A stretch of DNA of 64,000 nt. Source: JANNMJ01 sp031426455. GTDB taxonomy: Bacteria > Bacteroidota > Bacteroidia > Cytophagales > Hymenobacteraceae. The notes under the pieces were generated by a model. That model was not told the origin of the DNA. It saw only the letters and a program-made list of their open reading frames with translations, and searched no databases. Each line of letters opens with the position of its first letter. Within the stretch, counting starts at the first letter, position 1. Positions 44,423 to 53,880 of the stretch are shown piece after piece. The position numbers and the translations under genes were made by a program. The stretch is from contig JANPLI010000111.1 of NCBI GenBank assembly GCA_031426455.1, positions 1 through 64,000 of the forward strand. The letters run 5' to 3'.

Positions 44423-45415
44423 ATGGATTTACACGCCCTGCTGGTCAACCTCACGTCGCCGTCGTTGCTGTACTTCCTGCTGGGGGTGCTGGCGACGGTC
44501 GTCAAGTCCGACCTGGAGTTGCCGCCCTCCACCATCAAGTTCATCTCGCTGTACCTGCTGTTCAGCATCGGCTTCAAGGGCGGGCAGGAGTTGGCGCATT
44601 CGGGTTTCACGCCGGTGGTGCTGGCGGCGCTGGGGGCGGCGCTGGGGCTGGCGCTCACGGTGCCGGTGTACACGTACTTCCTGCTGCGGCGCGTGCTCGA
44701 CGTGTACAATGCCGGCGCGCTGGCGGCGGCCTACGGCTCGGTGTCGGCCGTGACGTTCATCACCGCTTCCAGCTTTCTCGACGACCGCCGCGTGGCCTAC
44801 GGCGGTCATATGGTGGCCGCCATGGCGCTGATGGAGGCGCCGGCCATCATCATCGGGCTGCTGCTGATCCGGCGGTTTGCGCCCGCCGCCGACCCCGCCG
44901 ACGCGACTACGGCCGACGCTCCGGCGCCCGGCAGCGGCCTCGGTGCCATCCTTCACGAAGCCTTCACCAACGGGTCGGTGCTGATGATCGTGGGGTCGCT
45001 GGTGATCGGGCTGCTGGCCGATTCCAAAGCCGCCGAAGGCATCAAACCCTTCACGGCCGACATCTTCAAGGGCTTCCTGGCCGTGTTTCTGCTGGAGATG
45101 GGGATGGTGGCGGCGCGGCGCTTCGGGGCGTTCCGGCGGGCCGGGTGGCCGCTGGTGGGGCTGGGACTGGTGCTGCCGCTACTGGGCGCTTCGCTGGGCA
45201 TCGGCCTGAGCCACTGGCTGCACCTGCCGCCCGGCGACGGCCTGCTGCTGACGGTATTGGCGGCGTCGGCGTCGTACATCGCCGTGCCGGCGGCCCTGCG
45301 CCTGGCCGTGCCCCAGGCCGACCCCGGCATCTACCTGCCGATGGCGCTGGCCGTGACGTTCCCGTTCAATATTGCCCTCGGCATCCCGCTGTATTTTCAC
45401 CTGCTGACGCGCTGA
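44423..45415 (+). CDS. Sodium-dependent bicarbonate transporter family permease (SbtA-like)
   Basis: A 330-residue inner-membrane protein with about ten helices. The N-terminal half has LLYFLLGVLATVVKSDLELP, FISLYLLFSIGFKGGQELA and AAAYGSVSAVTFITASSFLD; the C-terminal half has FTNGSVLMIVGSLVIGLLAD, DIFKGFLAVFLLEMGMVAAR and TVLAASASYIAVPAALRLAV. These are signature segments of the SbtA family, which in cyanobacteria imports bicarbonate with sodium. The start at 44423 (MDLHALLVN) fits the family; an upstream frame has no conserved sequence. No SbtB-like regulator is adjacent. In a heterotroph it may supply carboxylases or serve pH balance. Confidence 0.92.
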   Translation: MDLHALLVNLTSPSLLYFLLGVLATVVKSDLELPPSTIKFISLYLLFSIGFKGGQELAHSGFTPVVLAALGAALGLALTVPVYTYFLLRRVLDVYNAGALAAAYGSVSAVTFITASSFLDDRRVAYGGHMVAAMALMEAPAIIIGLLLIRRFAPAADPADATTADAPAPGSGLGAILHEAFTNGSVLMIVGSLVIGLLADSKAAEGIKPFTADIFKGFLAVFLLEMGMVAARRFGAFRRAGWPLVGLGLVLPLLGASLGIGLSHWLHLPPGDGLLLTVLAASASYIAVPAALRLAVPQADPGIYLPMALAVTFPFNIALGIPLYFHLLTR

Positions 45416-45428
45416 CCTAAAGCGGCTA

Positions 45429-45486
45429 GTAGAGACGCCTCTTGGCGTCTCTACAATTAACGGAAGACGCCGAGAGGCGTCTCTAC
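45429..45486. repeat. Nested inverted repeat (GTAGAGACGCCTC-TTGG-CGTCTCTAC type)
   Basis: The unit at 45429-45454 is itself an 11-bp stem with a 4-nt loop. A second unit (45465-45486) is the reverse complement of the first across 10 nt. Sequences of this kind recur between genes in many bacteria. It may serve as a terminator for the SbtA-like gene. The rest of the 281-nt gap holds a candidate promoter. Confidence 0.8.
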
Positions 45487-45590
45487 ACCTTACAGGGCGC
45501 AAAAGGCGTCAGATTACCCGGAGCGGCCGGACGAAACGCGGATTAAGGTCCGCGCCCGTTTCTTCATCATTGCTTCACGCAAAGGCGCGG

Positions 45591-45598
45591 TGCTTTGC
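45591..45598 (+). promoter_or_regulatory. Candidate -7 promoter element (TGCTTTGC) of the RND efflux operon
   Basis: A weak TAnnTTTG-like match about 100 nt before the adaptor ATG. It is the only candidate seen between the nested repeat and the gene. Confidence 0.25.
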
Positions 45599-45696
45599 CC
45601 CCGCAATCCGGGGAGCCGCGTGGCCTGACCGCCCCTCCCCTGTTTCCCGGCTTGCCGCTGCCGCCGTCCGACGGCAGTCCTCAACCCCGGGTATTA

Positions 45697-46785
45697 ATGA
45701 AAATCACGTCCTCCCTCCTGCTGCTGCTGGCCGTCGCCGTGGGCAGCCTGGCGGGCTGCTCGCAGCCGCCAGCCGAGAAAGAAGAACAGATCAAGCTACT
45801 GGCTACCAGTCCGCTGGTGAAGGACACCACCCTGACCAAGGTGTACGTCGCGCAGATTCACTCGATTCAGCACATCGAGATGCGGGCCCTGGAGAAGGGG
45901 TACCTCCAGAAGATCTTCGTCGATGAAGGCCAGCTCGTCCACGAAGGCCAGCCGATGTTTCAGATTATGCCGATGATTTATGAGGCCGAGCTGAAGATGG
46001 CGAAGGCCGAGGCCAACTACGTCAACATCGAGTACCAGAACACCAAGAAACTGGCCGACAAGAACGTCGTCTCAGTCAACGAGTTGGCGCTGGCGCAGGC
46101 TAAGCTCGACAAGGCCCGCGCCGAAGTGTCGCTGGCCGAAACGCACCTCCGGTTTACGTCCATCAACGCGCCCTTCACGGGCATTATGGACCACTTCTCG
46201 GCCCGGCTCGGCTCGCTGCTCGATGAAGGCGACCTGCTGACATCGCTTTCGGACAACAGCAAGATGTGGGTCTATTTCAACGTGCCCGAAGCCGAGTACT
46301 TGACCTATAAGCAGCACACCCACTCCGACAGCGCCGCGAAGGTCGGCCTGCTGATGGCCAACAACGAAATGTTCGCCTACCCCGGCCGGGTGCAGACCAT
46401 CGAGGCCGACTTCAACAACGAAACCGGCAACATCGCCTTCCGGGCCACCTTCCCCAACCCGCAGCGCCTGCTGCGCAACGGCGAGACGGGCAATATCCTG
46501 CTGCCGGTGCCGCTGCCGCACGCGCTGATCATCCCGCAGAAGGCCACATTCGAGGTGCTGGAGAAAAAGTACGTTTTCGTGGTCGATCAGCAGAACGTCG
46601 TCCACCAGCGCGAAATCGGCATCATCGCCGAAATGCCCAACCTCTACGCCATCAACAAGGGCCTGAAAGCCGACGATAAGATCCTGCTCGAAGGCATCCG
46701 GAAGGTGAAGGATGGCGACAAGATCCGCTACACGTTCGAGGATATGAAGTCCGTGATGCCCAAACTGGACGTGTACGCCGAGTAA
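45697..46785 (+). CDS. RND efflux periplasmic adaptor (membrane fusion) lipoprotein
   Basis: A 362-residue AcrA/MexA-like adaptor. A lipobox (VGSLAGC, Cys21) anchors it to the membrane. The biotinyl-lipoyl part is split by a helical hairpin: EMRALEKGYLQKIFVDEGQL, then EAELKMAKAEANYVNIEYQN and LALAQAKLDKARAEVSLAET, then HLRFTSINAPFTGIMDHFSA. Beta-barrel and membrane-proximal domains follow (LLRNGETGNILLPVPLPHAL). The start at 45697 is set by the lipoprotein signal; the longer frame from 45595 is not conserved-looking. First gene of a three-gene efflux operon. Confidence 0.95.
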   Translation: MKITSSLLLLLAVAVGSLAGCSQPPAEKEEQIKLLATSPLVKDTTLTKVYVAQIHSIQHIEMRALEKGYLQKIFVDEGQLVHEGQPMFQIMPMIYEAELKMAKAEANYVNIEYQNTKKLADKNVVSVNELALAQAKLDKARAEVSLAETHLRFTSINAPFTGIMDHFSARLGSLLDEGDLLTSLSDNSKMWVYFNVPEAEYLTYKQHTHSDSAAKVGLLMANNEMFAYPGRVQTIEADFNNETGNIAFRATFPNPQRLLRNGETGNILLPVPLPHALIIPQKATFEVLEKKYVFVVDQQNVVHQREIGIIAEMPNLYAINKGLKADDKILLEGIRKVKDGDKIRYTFEDMKSVMPKLDVYAE

Positions 46786-46903
46786 TTGTTGGTTGCTCGT
46801 TTTTGGTTGCTCGTTGCTGGCTCATCCCTAACGAAAACCCTCACACGCCCTCCCAAAACTGCTACCTGAAAACTAACAACGATCAACCAACAACGATCAA
46901 CTA
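46786..46903. repeat. Inverted pair of GTTGCTC / CAACGAT-type repeats inside the efflux operon
   Basis: The left arm (46786-46821) repeats GGTTGCTCGTT-like units immediately after the adaptor stop codon. The right arm (46870-46903) repeats ACAACGATCAACCA units, the complement, ending 9 nt before the pump ATG. The arm sequence resembles the element at 6167. Confidence 0.75.
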
Positions 46904-46912
46904 GCCTTCGCT

Positions 46913-49900
46913 ATGTTCAATAAATTTCTGCGCCGGCCGGTCTTTGCCATCGTCATTTCGGTGGTGATCCTCTTTCTGGGGGCGCTGGCCATTTACACGC
47001 TGCCGATCTCGCAGTTTCCCGAGATTTCACCGCCAATGGTGATCGTGCGGGCGTCGTACCCCGGCGCCAGCGCCAAGGTGCTGACCGAATCGGTGCTGAT
47101 TCCGCTCGAACAGGCCGTCAACGGCGTGCCGGGGATGAAGTATATGACCTCTGACGCCACCAGCGCCGGCGAGTGCAATATCCAGATCGTGTTCAACCTC
47201 GGCACCAGCCCCGACCAGGCCGTGGTGAACATCAACACCCGCATTGCGCAGGTGCTAAACCGCTTGCCCCTGCTGGTGCAGCGCGAAGGCGTGATCGTGA
47301 ACCGGATCGTGCCGAGTATGCTGATGTACGTGAACCTGTACAGCAAGGACAAGAACACGGACCAGAAATTCCTCTTCAACTTCGCGGGGGTCAATATGAT
47401 ACCCGAGTTGCAGCGCATCACGGGCATCGGGCAGGCCAGCATCCTGGGGTCGCGGCAGTACGCGATGCGCATCTGGCTCAAGCCCGACCGGATGCGGGCC
47501 TACGATATCTCGGCCGACGAGGTGATGGAAGCCCTCGGCTCGCAGTCGGTCATCGGTTCGCCGGGCCGCATCGGGCGCGCCGACGGTAAAAAAGCCGCTT
47601 CCCTGGAGTACGTCCTCGCCTACAAGGGCCGCTTCAACGAAGTGGACGAGTACAAGAACGTGATTCTGCGCGCCAACGCCAACGGCGAACTGCTGCGCCT
47701 GCGCGACGTGGCCGACGTGGAGTTGGGCTCGGAATACTACGACCTTTACTCGAACCTCGACGACCTGCCATCGGCGGCCATCGTGCTGAAACAGTCTTAC
47801 GGCTCCAATGCCAAGGACGTGATCGCCAGCGTGAAGGCCAAGTTGGATGAGCTGAAGAAGTCGTCGTTCCCGCCGGGGATGGACTATAAGATCAGCTACG
47901 ACGTGTCGAACTTCCTCGACGCCTCCACTGAGAGCGTGATTCATACCCTGCGCGACGCCTTCCTGCTGGTGGCGCTGGTGGTGTTCATCTTCCTCGGCGA
48001 CTGGCGCTCGACGCTGATCCCGATTCTGGCCGTGCCCGTCTCGCTGGTGGGCGCTTTCGCCGCGATGCAGGCCTTTGGGCTGACGATCAATATGATCACG
48101 CTCTTCGCGCTGGTGCTCTCGATTGGGATTGTGGTCGATAACGCCATCGTGGTAGTGGAGGCCGTTCACGCCAAGATGCACGACGAACACCTCTCGCCCT
48201 TCGCCGCAACGTGGCAGGTGGTGGGCGAAATCAGCGGCGCCATCATCGCCATCACGCTGATGATGACGGCCGTCTTCGTGCCCGTCGCCTTTATGAGCGG
48301 GCCGGTGGGCATTTTCTACCGCCAGTTTTCCATCACGATGGCCACGGCCATCGTCATTTCGGGCCTCGTGGCCCTCACCCTCACGCCGGTGCTGTGCGCG
48401 ATGATTCTGAAGCCCCCGCACGCGGCGGGCGCCAAGCGCAACTGGCTCGACCAGGGCCTCGACGCCTTCAACCGCTGGTTCGAACGCCTGACCGGGCGCT
48501 ACACCGTGCTGCTGACGAAGATTGCCGCGCGCCGGCTGGTGACGTTCGGGATGCTGGCCATTTTCGCGGTGGGCACGGTATGGGTGGCGGCGGATTTGCC
48601 GTCGGGTTTCATCCCCAGCGAAGACCAGGGGATGATTTACGCCATCGTGCAGACGCCCCCCGGCTCGACCCTCGAACGCACCAACGACATCACCAAGCAG
48701 CTTCAGCAGAAGGCGAAGACGGTACCCGGCATCGCCAGTATTTCGTCATTGGCCGGTTACGAGGTGCTGACCGAAGGGCGCGGCTCCAACGCGGGTACCT
48801 GCATCATCAACCTCAAGCCCTGGGACGAGCGCCCCAGCGAATCGGTGGGCCATATCATCGAAGAGCTGGAGAAGAAAGCCCGCGAGATTCCGGGCGCCAC
48901 CATCGAGTTCTTCGAGCCCCCCGCCGTGCCGGGCTACGGCGCGGCCGGCGGCTTCCAGCTTCAGCTACTCGACAAAACCAACACCGGCGACTACAAGGCC
49001 CTCGAAAAGGTGAACGACGCCTTTATGACAGAGCTGAAAAAGCGCCCGGAAATGACCGGCCTCTTCACGTTCTTTTCGGCTAAATACCCGCAGTACGAGC
49101 TGGAAATCGATAACCAGCGCGCGATGCAGAAGGGCGTGAGCATCGGCAACGCGATGAATACCCTTTCGACGCTCATCGGCAGCACTTACGAGCTGGGCTT
49201 CATCAAATACCAGCGGTTTTTCAAGGTCTTCGTGCAGTCGGCGCCGGAGTACCGGCGCCTGCCCGAGGACGTGCTGAACCTCTGGGTGAAGAACGACAAG
49301 GACGAGGTGGTGCCGTTCTCGGCCTTTATGTCGCTCCGCAAGACGCAGGGCGCCAACGAGATCAACCGCTACAACATGTACACCACGGCGGGCATCCGGG
49401 GCGGCCCGGCGGCGGGCTATTCCTCCGGCGAGGCCATCAAGGCCGTGCAGGAAGTGGCGGCCAAGACCCTGCCGCGCGGCTACGACATCGACTGGGGCGG
49501 CCTCTCGAAGGACGAAACCTCGCGAGGCAACGAGGCGCTCTACATCTTCATCATTGTCCTGATTTTCGTGTACCTGGTGCTCGCCGCGCAGTACGAAAGC
49601 TTCCTGCTGCCGCTGGCCGTCATCTTCTCGCTGATTCCCGGCGTGTTCGGCGCCTTCCTGCTCATCAAGATGATGGGCCTCGCCAACGACATCTACGCCC
49701 AGGTCGGCCTGGTGATGCTGGTGGGCCTGCTGGGTAAGAACGCGGTGCTGATCGTGGAATTCGCCGCGCAGCAGCACGCCAACGGAATGACCATTCTGGA
49801 AGCGGCCATCGAAGGCGCCAAAACCCGGTTTCGGCCCATCCTGATGACCTCGTTCGCCTTCATCGCCGGGCTGGTACCGCTGGTGCTGGCTACCGGCGCC

Positions 49901-50119
49901 GGCGCCATCGGCAACCGCACCATCGGCACCTCGTCGTTGGGCGGAATGCTGTTCGGCACCGTGTTCGGGGTGCTGGTGGTGCCGGGCCTCTACTACATTT
50001 TCGCCAAGCTGGGCGAAGGCCGCGACCTGGTGCGCGGCGAAGAGTCGCACCCGGTATCGGAGCGCGTCGAGCCGCGCCTCACCGTTGAACAACAAGCTGA
50101 AATCAATGCGCTTACTTAA
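46913..50119 (+). CDS. RND-family (AcrB/HAE1) multidrug efflux pump
   Basis: A 1,068-residue inner-membrane proton-driven pump with 12 helices and two large periplasmic loops. N-terminal FLRRPVFAIVISVVILFLGA and SQFPEISPPMVIVRASYPGA are canonical. The proton-relay helix reads SIGIVVDNAIVVVEAVHAKM, in which the second of the two Asp residues (D408 in AcrB) is Asn410. The partner Lys is present in GLLGKNAVLIVEFAAQQ. The C-terminus has GTVFGVLVVPGLYYIFAKLG. It is flanked by adaptor and outer-membrane channel genes, and the channel ATG overlaps its end by 14 nt. Substrates are unknown. Confidence 0.96.
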   Translation: MFNKFLRRPVFAIVISVVILFLGALAIYTLPISQFPEISPPMVIVRASYPGASAKVLTESVLIPLEQAVNGVPGMKYMTSDATSAGECNIQIVFNLGTSPDQAVVNINTRIAQVLNRLPLLVQREGVIVNRIVPSMLMYVNLYSKDKNTDQKFLFNFAGVNMIPELQRITGIGQASILGSRQYAMRIWLKPDRMRAYDISADEVMEALGSQSVIGSPGRIGRADGKKAASLEYVLAYKGRFNEVDEYKNVILRANANGELLRLRDVADVELGSEYYDLYSNLDDLPSAAIVLKQSYGSNAKDVIASVKAKLDELKKSSFPPGMDYKISYDVSNFLDASTESVIHTLRDAFLLVALVVFIFLGDWRSTLIPILAVPVSLVGAFAAMQAFGLTINMITLFALVLSIGIVVDNAIVVVEAVHAKMHDEHLSPFAATWQVVGEISGAIIAITLMMTAVFVPVAFMSGPVGIFYRQFSITMATAIVISGLVALTLTPVLCAMILKPPHAAGAKRNWLDQGLDAFNRWFERLTGRYTVLLTKIAARRLVTFGMLAIFAVGTVWVAADLPSGFIPSEDQGMIYAIVQTPPGSTLERTNDITKQLQQKAKTVPGIASISSLAGYEVLTEGRGSNAGTCIINLKPWDERPSESVGHIIEELEKKAREIPGATIEFFEPPAVPGYGAAGGFQLQLLDKTNTGDYKALEKVNDAFMTELKKRPEMTGLFTFFSAKYPQYELEIDNQRAMQKGVSIGNAMNTLSTLIGSTYELGFIKYQRFFKVFVQSAPEYRRLPEDVLNLWVKNDKDEVVPFSAFMSLRKTQGANEINRYNMYTTAGIRGGPAAGYSSGEAIKAVQEVAAKTLPRGYDIDWGGLSKDETSRGNEALYIFIIVLIFVYLVLAAQYESFLLPLAVIFSLIPGVFGAFLLIKMMGLANDIYAQVGLVMLVGLLGKNAVLIVEFAAQQHANGMTILEAAIEGAKTRFRPILMTSFAFIAGLVPLVLATGAGAIGNRTIGTSSLGGMLFGTVFGVLVVPGLYYIFAKLGEGRDLVRGEESHPVSERVEPRLTVEQQAEINALT

Positions 50120-51557
50120 CCTGCGCCCCGCGCTGGCGGCCGCCGTGCTGACATTCGTCGTCGGCGCCTGCGCGCCGGCGCTCATCGAGCAGTCGGCCAA
50201 TCGTACTGTGCCGGGCGCCTACACGCCTGCGTCGGCCACCACCACTGCCGCCGCCGACACGGCCACGACCGCCCGCATCCGCTGGGCGGCGTTCTTCGCC
50301 GACCCCTACCTGCGCGCCCTTATCGACACGGCCCTGACCCGCAACCAGGAGATGACCATCGCACGGCAGGAAATCGAAATCACCCGCGCCGAAGTGCGCG
50401 CCCGCAAGGGGGAGTACCTGCCGTTCGTGGGCCTGGGCGGCCGGGCGGCCCTGGACCGCATGAGCCGGACGACCATCCAGGGGGCCACGGAAGACAACAT
50501 CAATATCCGCGAAGGCCAGCGCACCCCCGACCCCCTCGGCAACCTGCAAGTCGCGGCCGTAGCCAGTTGGGAACTGGACGTCTGGCGTCGCCTCCGCAAC
50601 GCCCGGCAGGCCGCCACCAACCGCTACCTGGCCTCGGTGGAGGGCCGAAACTTCACCGTCACCAACCTAGTGGCCGATTTGGCCAACACGTACTACGAGC
50701 TGCTGGCCCTCGACGCCCAGCTTGCGCTGGTGCAGCAAAACATCGGCATCCAGACCAACGCCCTGCAACTGGTGCGGCTCCAGAAGGAGTCGGCCCGCGT
50801 CACGGAGCTGGCCGTGCGCCGTTTCGAGGCGCAGGTGCAGCATACCACCGCCCTGCAATACGGCATTCAGCAGCGCATCGTGGAAGTCGAAAACCGCGTC
50901 AACTTCCTCTGTGGACGGTTTTCGCAGCCCGTAGCCCGCGCCCCTAACGCCTTCGCCACCACCGTGCCCAACGTCGTGGCGGCCGGTGCCCCCGCCCAGC
51001 TTCTCCAGAACCGCCCCGACATTCGCCAGGCCGAGCAAAACCTGACGGCCGCCAAGCTGGACGTGCGCGTGGCGCGCGCCGCCTTCTACCCCGCCTTCCG
51101 CCTCGACGGCACCGTCGGCCTGGGGGCCTTTCGCCCCGGCCTGCTGCTCACCACCCCCGAATCGCTCCTTTTCGGCCTCGGCGCCGACGTGCTGGCGCCC
51201 CTCGTGAATCGCAACGGCCTCAAAGCCAACTACGCCGCTTCCACCGCCCGCCAGACCCAGGCCGTGCTGCAGTACCAGCGCGCGGTCCTCAATGGGTATC
51301 TCGAAGTAACCAACCAGCTCGCCAACGTCGCCAACCTGGCCGGCGCCTTTGAGGCTAAGACCAAAGAGGTCAACGCCCTTACCACCTCCGTCGAGATTGC
51401 CGGCAACCTCTTCCAGTCGGCCCGCGCCGACTATACCGAAGTCCTCATCACCCAGCGCGACGCCCTCGAAGCCCGCTTCGACCTCATCGACACCCGCCTC
51501 CAGCAGCTCACCGCCGCCGTAAACGTGTACCGCGCCCTGGGCGGGGGTTGGCAGTAA
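50106..51557 (+). CDS. RND efflux outer-membrane channel lipoprotein (OprM/NodT family)
   Basis: A 483-residue TolC-like channel. The start at 50106 gives a lipoprotein signal MRLLNLRPALAAAVLTFVVG followed by AC. Two OEP repeats are seen: IDTALTRNQEMTIARQEIEI, VAAVASWELDVWRRLRNARQ and LVADLANTYYELLALDAQLA in the first; LLQNRPDIRQAEQNLTAAKL and AFYPAFRLDGTVGLGAF in the second; the protein ends QLTAAVNVYRALGGGWQ. The ATG overlaps the end of the pump gene, implying coupled translation. A strong hairpin follows at 51601. Confidence 0.95.
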   Translation: MRLLNLRPALAAAVLTFVVGACAPALIEQSANRTVPGAYTPASATTTAAADTATTARIRWAAFFADPYLRALIDTALTRNQEMTIARQEIEITRAEVRARKGEYLPFVGLGGRAALDRMSRTTIQGATEDNINIREGQRTPDPLGNLQVAAVASWELDVWRRLRNARQAATNRYLASVEGRNFTVTNLVADLANTYYELLALDAQLALVQQNIGIQTNALQLVRLQKESARVTELAVRRFEAQVQHTTALQYGIQQRIVEVENRVNFLCGRFSQPVARAPNAFATTVPNVVAAGAPAQLLQNRPDIRQAEQNLTAAKLDVRVARAAFYPAFRLDGTVGLGAFRPGLLLTTPESLLFGLGADVLAPLVNRNGLKANYAASTARQTQAVLQYQRAVLNGYLEVTNQLANVANLAGAFEAKTKEVNALTTSVEIAGNLFQSARADYTEVLITQRDALEARFDLIDTRLQQLTAAVNVYRALGGGWQ

Positions 51558-51600
51558 GGGGCACTCGGAGCCCGGCTCTACGCGCCACGTCAGGAACCGA

Positions 51601-51640
51601 GGTTGGGAAAAAGCGGGACGCCTCCGGCTTTTTCCCAACC
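51601..51640 (+). terminator. Hairpin terminator after the efflux operon
   Basis: A perfect 14-bp stem (GGTTGGGAAAAAGC with GCTTTTTCCCAACC) around a 12-nt loop, 44 nt after the channel stop. The TTTTT lies inside the stem and another T-rich stretch follows at about 51645. Confidence 0.75.
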
Positions 51641-51960
51641 CCGGTTTCTCTTTTTCCGACCTCGGCCGGCCGGACCCACCTCACGCAAGCGGATGCCGCT
51701 ATACTGACTGCTGGTCAAGCAGTAAAGCCGCCCAAGTGGCGGGCCGCGCCTGGGCGCTTGCCCAATAAGCTGCTGATCAACAGTTGCCCGATACAGCAGC
51801 CAACGCATCTGGGTCAAGGGTACCGACCGCCGCCCCCAACCCGCGCGCGCCCCGCCCGTTGAAGGCCGCAGTCCCGACGGCACTCCTCGTCGGGCTACCC
51901 TCCTTGTCAATGCCCCGCCCCGCAACATCGGCCCCTGCCCGCACCAAAAAGCCAGAAGCC

Positions 51961-52050
51961 GCCAACGATCAACCACCCGTCGTTAGCCGGAAAACACGAA
52001 CGGTAAGCCCGCCGCCCGCAACCCGCAACCAGCAACCAGCAACCAGCCCG
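51961..52050. repeat. CCAGCAA / CAACGATCAACC short repeats upstream of the GH13 gene
   Basis: AACGATCAACCA and several AACCAGC units (52027-52048) lie before the ATG at 52063. They are in frame with the GH13 gene and create a spurious N-terminal extension. The rest of the 505-nt gap after the efflux operon contains only the terminator at 51601 and C-rich DNA without a recognisable gene. Confidence 0.6.
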
Positions 52051-52062
52051 CCCCAGCCCGGA

Positions 52063-53844
52063 ATGGGCGCCATTCCGCACGAAACCGGCACCACGTTCCG
52101 GGTCTGGGCGCCTAATGCGGAGGCCGTGGCCGTAATGACCAGCGCCGACGGCTGGCAGGGCCACCACCCACTCAGCGGCGAGGGCAATGGCTACTGGGCG
52201 CTGGATGTAACCGGCATCGGCCCCGGTACCGAATACAAGTTTGTGCTACAAACCGGCTACGGGGAGCTGATCCGCAACGACCCTTACGCCAAGCAGGTCA
52301 CGGCATCGGATGGCAATTCGGTAGTGCCCGACCCTCACTTCGACTGGGAAGACGATGCCTTCCAGATGCCCGCCTGGAACGAACTGGTGATCTACGAGAT
52401 GCACGTAGGCACCTTTCACGCCCCGCACGAAGGCCAGGTGGGCACGTTTTACACGGCCATCGAAAAGCTCGATTACCTGCGCGACCTCGGCATCAACGCC
52501 GTAGAGGTGATGCCGCCTTCGGAATTTCCCGGCGACCGCTCCTGGGGCTACAACCCGGCGCACCCGTTCACGGTGGAAACCGCCTACGGCGGGCCGGTGG
52601 CGTTCAAGGAGTTCGTGAAACAGGCGCACCGGCGCGGCATCGCCGTGATTCTGGATGTAGTTTACAATCACTTCGGCCCCGATCACCTGCCCCACTGGCG
52701 TTTTGACGGCTGGTATGAAAACGAAGGCGGCGGCATCTATTTCTACAACGACTGGCGCGCCCAAACGCCCTGGGGCCACACCCGGCCCGACTATGGCCGG
52801 CCCGAAGTGCGCCAGTACATCCGCGACAACGCGCTGTACTGGCTCCACGACTTCCGCGTCGATGGCCTGCGGACGGACGCGCTGGCCTTCGTCCGCAACG
52901 TAATGGGCGAAAACGACCCCGCCTTCGACCTGCCCGAAGGCTGGACTCTAGTGCAATGGCTCCACGAGGAGATCCGGGAAGCGATGCCCTGGAAAATCAC
53001 CATCGCCGAAGATCTGGCCGGTACGGATGCCATTACCCGGCCTGTAGCCGACGGCGGCGAAGGCTTCGCCGCCCAATGGCACGTAGGTTTCGCCCACGCC
53101 CTACGCCGCGCCGTGACGGCAATGAACGATGAGGAACGCGACCTGGCCACCATGGTTCGCGAGCTGACCTTCCGCTTCAATGGCGACGCTTTCCAGCGGG
53201 TCATCTACTCCGAGTCGCACGACGAGGTAGCCAACGGCGCGGCGCGCATTCCGGAGCAGATTATGCCCGGCGCCGCCGACCACTGGTACCCCAAGAAACG
53301 CGCAACCCTCGCCGCAGCCCTGGTCCTGACAGCCCCCGGCATCCCAATGCTTTTCCAGGGCCAGGAACTGCTCGAAGACGGCGAGTTCGTGGATACCCGC
53401 CCGCTGAACTGGGGCCGGCTCGAACATTTCCACGGTCTGGCCAACCTTTACGCCGACCTCATCCGGCTGCGGCGCAACTTCTCCGGCGTCACGCGCGGGC
53501 TGAAGGGGCAAAACTGCCAGGTCATTCACCAAAACGAAGAAGCCAAAGTACTGGCCTTCCTGCGCTGGGCGGATGGCGACGCGCCCGTCGGTCCCGCCGA
53601 CGCGACGCTGGTGATTGCCAACTTCTCGGAGAAAACCTTCGACCACTACACCATCGGGCTGCCCACGCCTGGCACCTGGCACGTGCGTTTCAACGCCGAC
53701 TGGCAAGGCTATGATGCCTACTTCGGCGACTTTGAAAGCCACGCCATCGAGGCTACCGAGGGCGAAACCAACGGGCTGCCCTTCACGGGAACTATCGGCA
53801 TCGGGGCTTACGCAGTGCTGATCCTGTCACAAAATTCGGCCTAG
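52063..53844 (+). CDS. GH13 alpha-amylase-family protein, 1,4-alpha-glucan branching enzyme-like
   Basis: A 593-residue protein. Residues 1-95 form an E-set/CBM48 domain (GTTFRVWAPNAEAVAVMTSA). The catalytic barrel shows region I LDVVYNHFGPD, region II FRVDGLRTDAL (nucleophile Asp), region III ITIAEDLAG (acid Glu) and region IV YSESHDEVAN. FQGQELLEDGEF and a C-terminal beta domain ending GIGAYAVLIL follow. The YNHFG/SESHDE combination fits branching enzymes and related GH13 proteins better than plain amylases; a malto-oligosyltrehalose trehalohydrolase-like role is the main alternative. The ATG at 52063 starts the conserved domain; the frame extends upstream to 51784 through repeat DNA. No signal peptide at this start. 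Confidence 0.85.
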   Translation: MGAIPHETGTTFRVWAPNAEAVAVMTSADGWQGHHPLSGEGNGYWALDVTGIGPGTEYKFVLQTGYGELIRNDPYAKQVTASDGNSVVPDPHFDWEDDAFQMPAWNELVIYEMHVGTFHAPHEGQVGTFYTAIEKLDYLRDLGINAVEVMPPSEFPGDRSWGYNPAHPFTVETAYGGPVAFKEFVKQAHRRGIAVILDVVYNHFGPDHLPHWRFDGWYENEGGGIYFYNDWRAQTPWGHTRPDYGRPEVRQYIRDNALYWLHDFRVDGLRTDALAFVRNVMGENDPAFDLPEGWTLVQWLHEEIREAMPWKITIAEDLAGTDAITRPVADGGEGFAAQWHVGFAHALRRAVTAMNDEERDLATMVRELTFRFNGDAFQRVIYSESHDEVANGAARIPEQIMPGAADHWYPKKRATLAAALVLTAPGIPMLFQGQELLEDGEFVDTRPLNWGRLEHFHGLANLYADLIRLRRNFSGVTRGLKGQNCQVIHQNEEAKVLAFLRWADGDAPVGPADATLVIANFSEKTFDHYTIGLPTPGTWHVRFNADWQGYDAYFGDFESHAIEATEGETNGLPFTGTIGIGAYAVLILSQNSA

Positions 53845-53880
53845 GGCTCGGCGGCTACCCGCCCCCTTACTCCACTAAAG

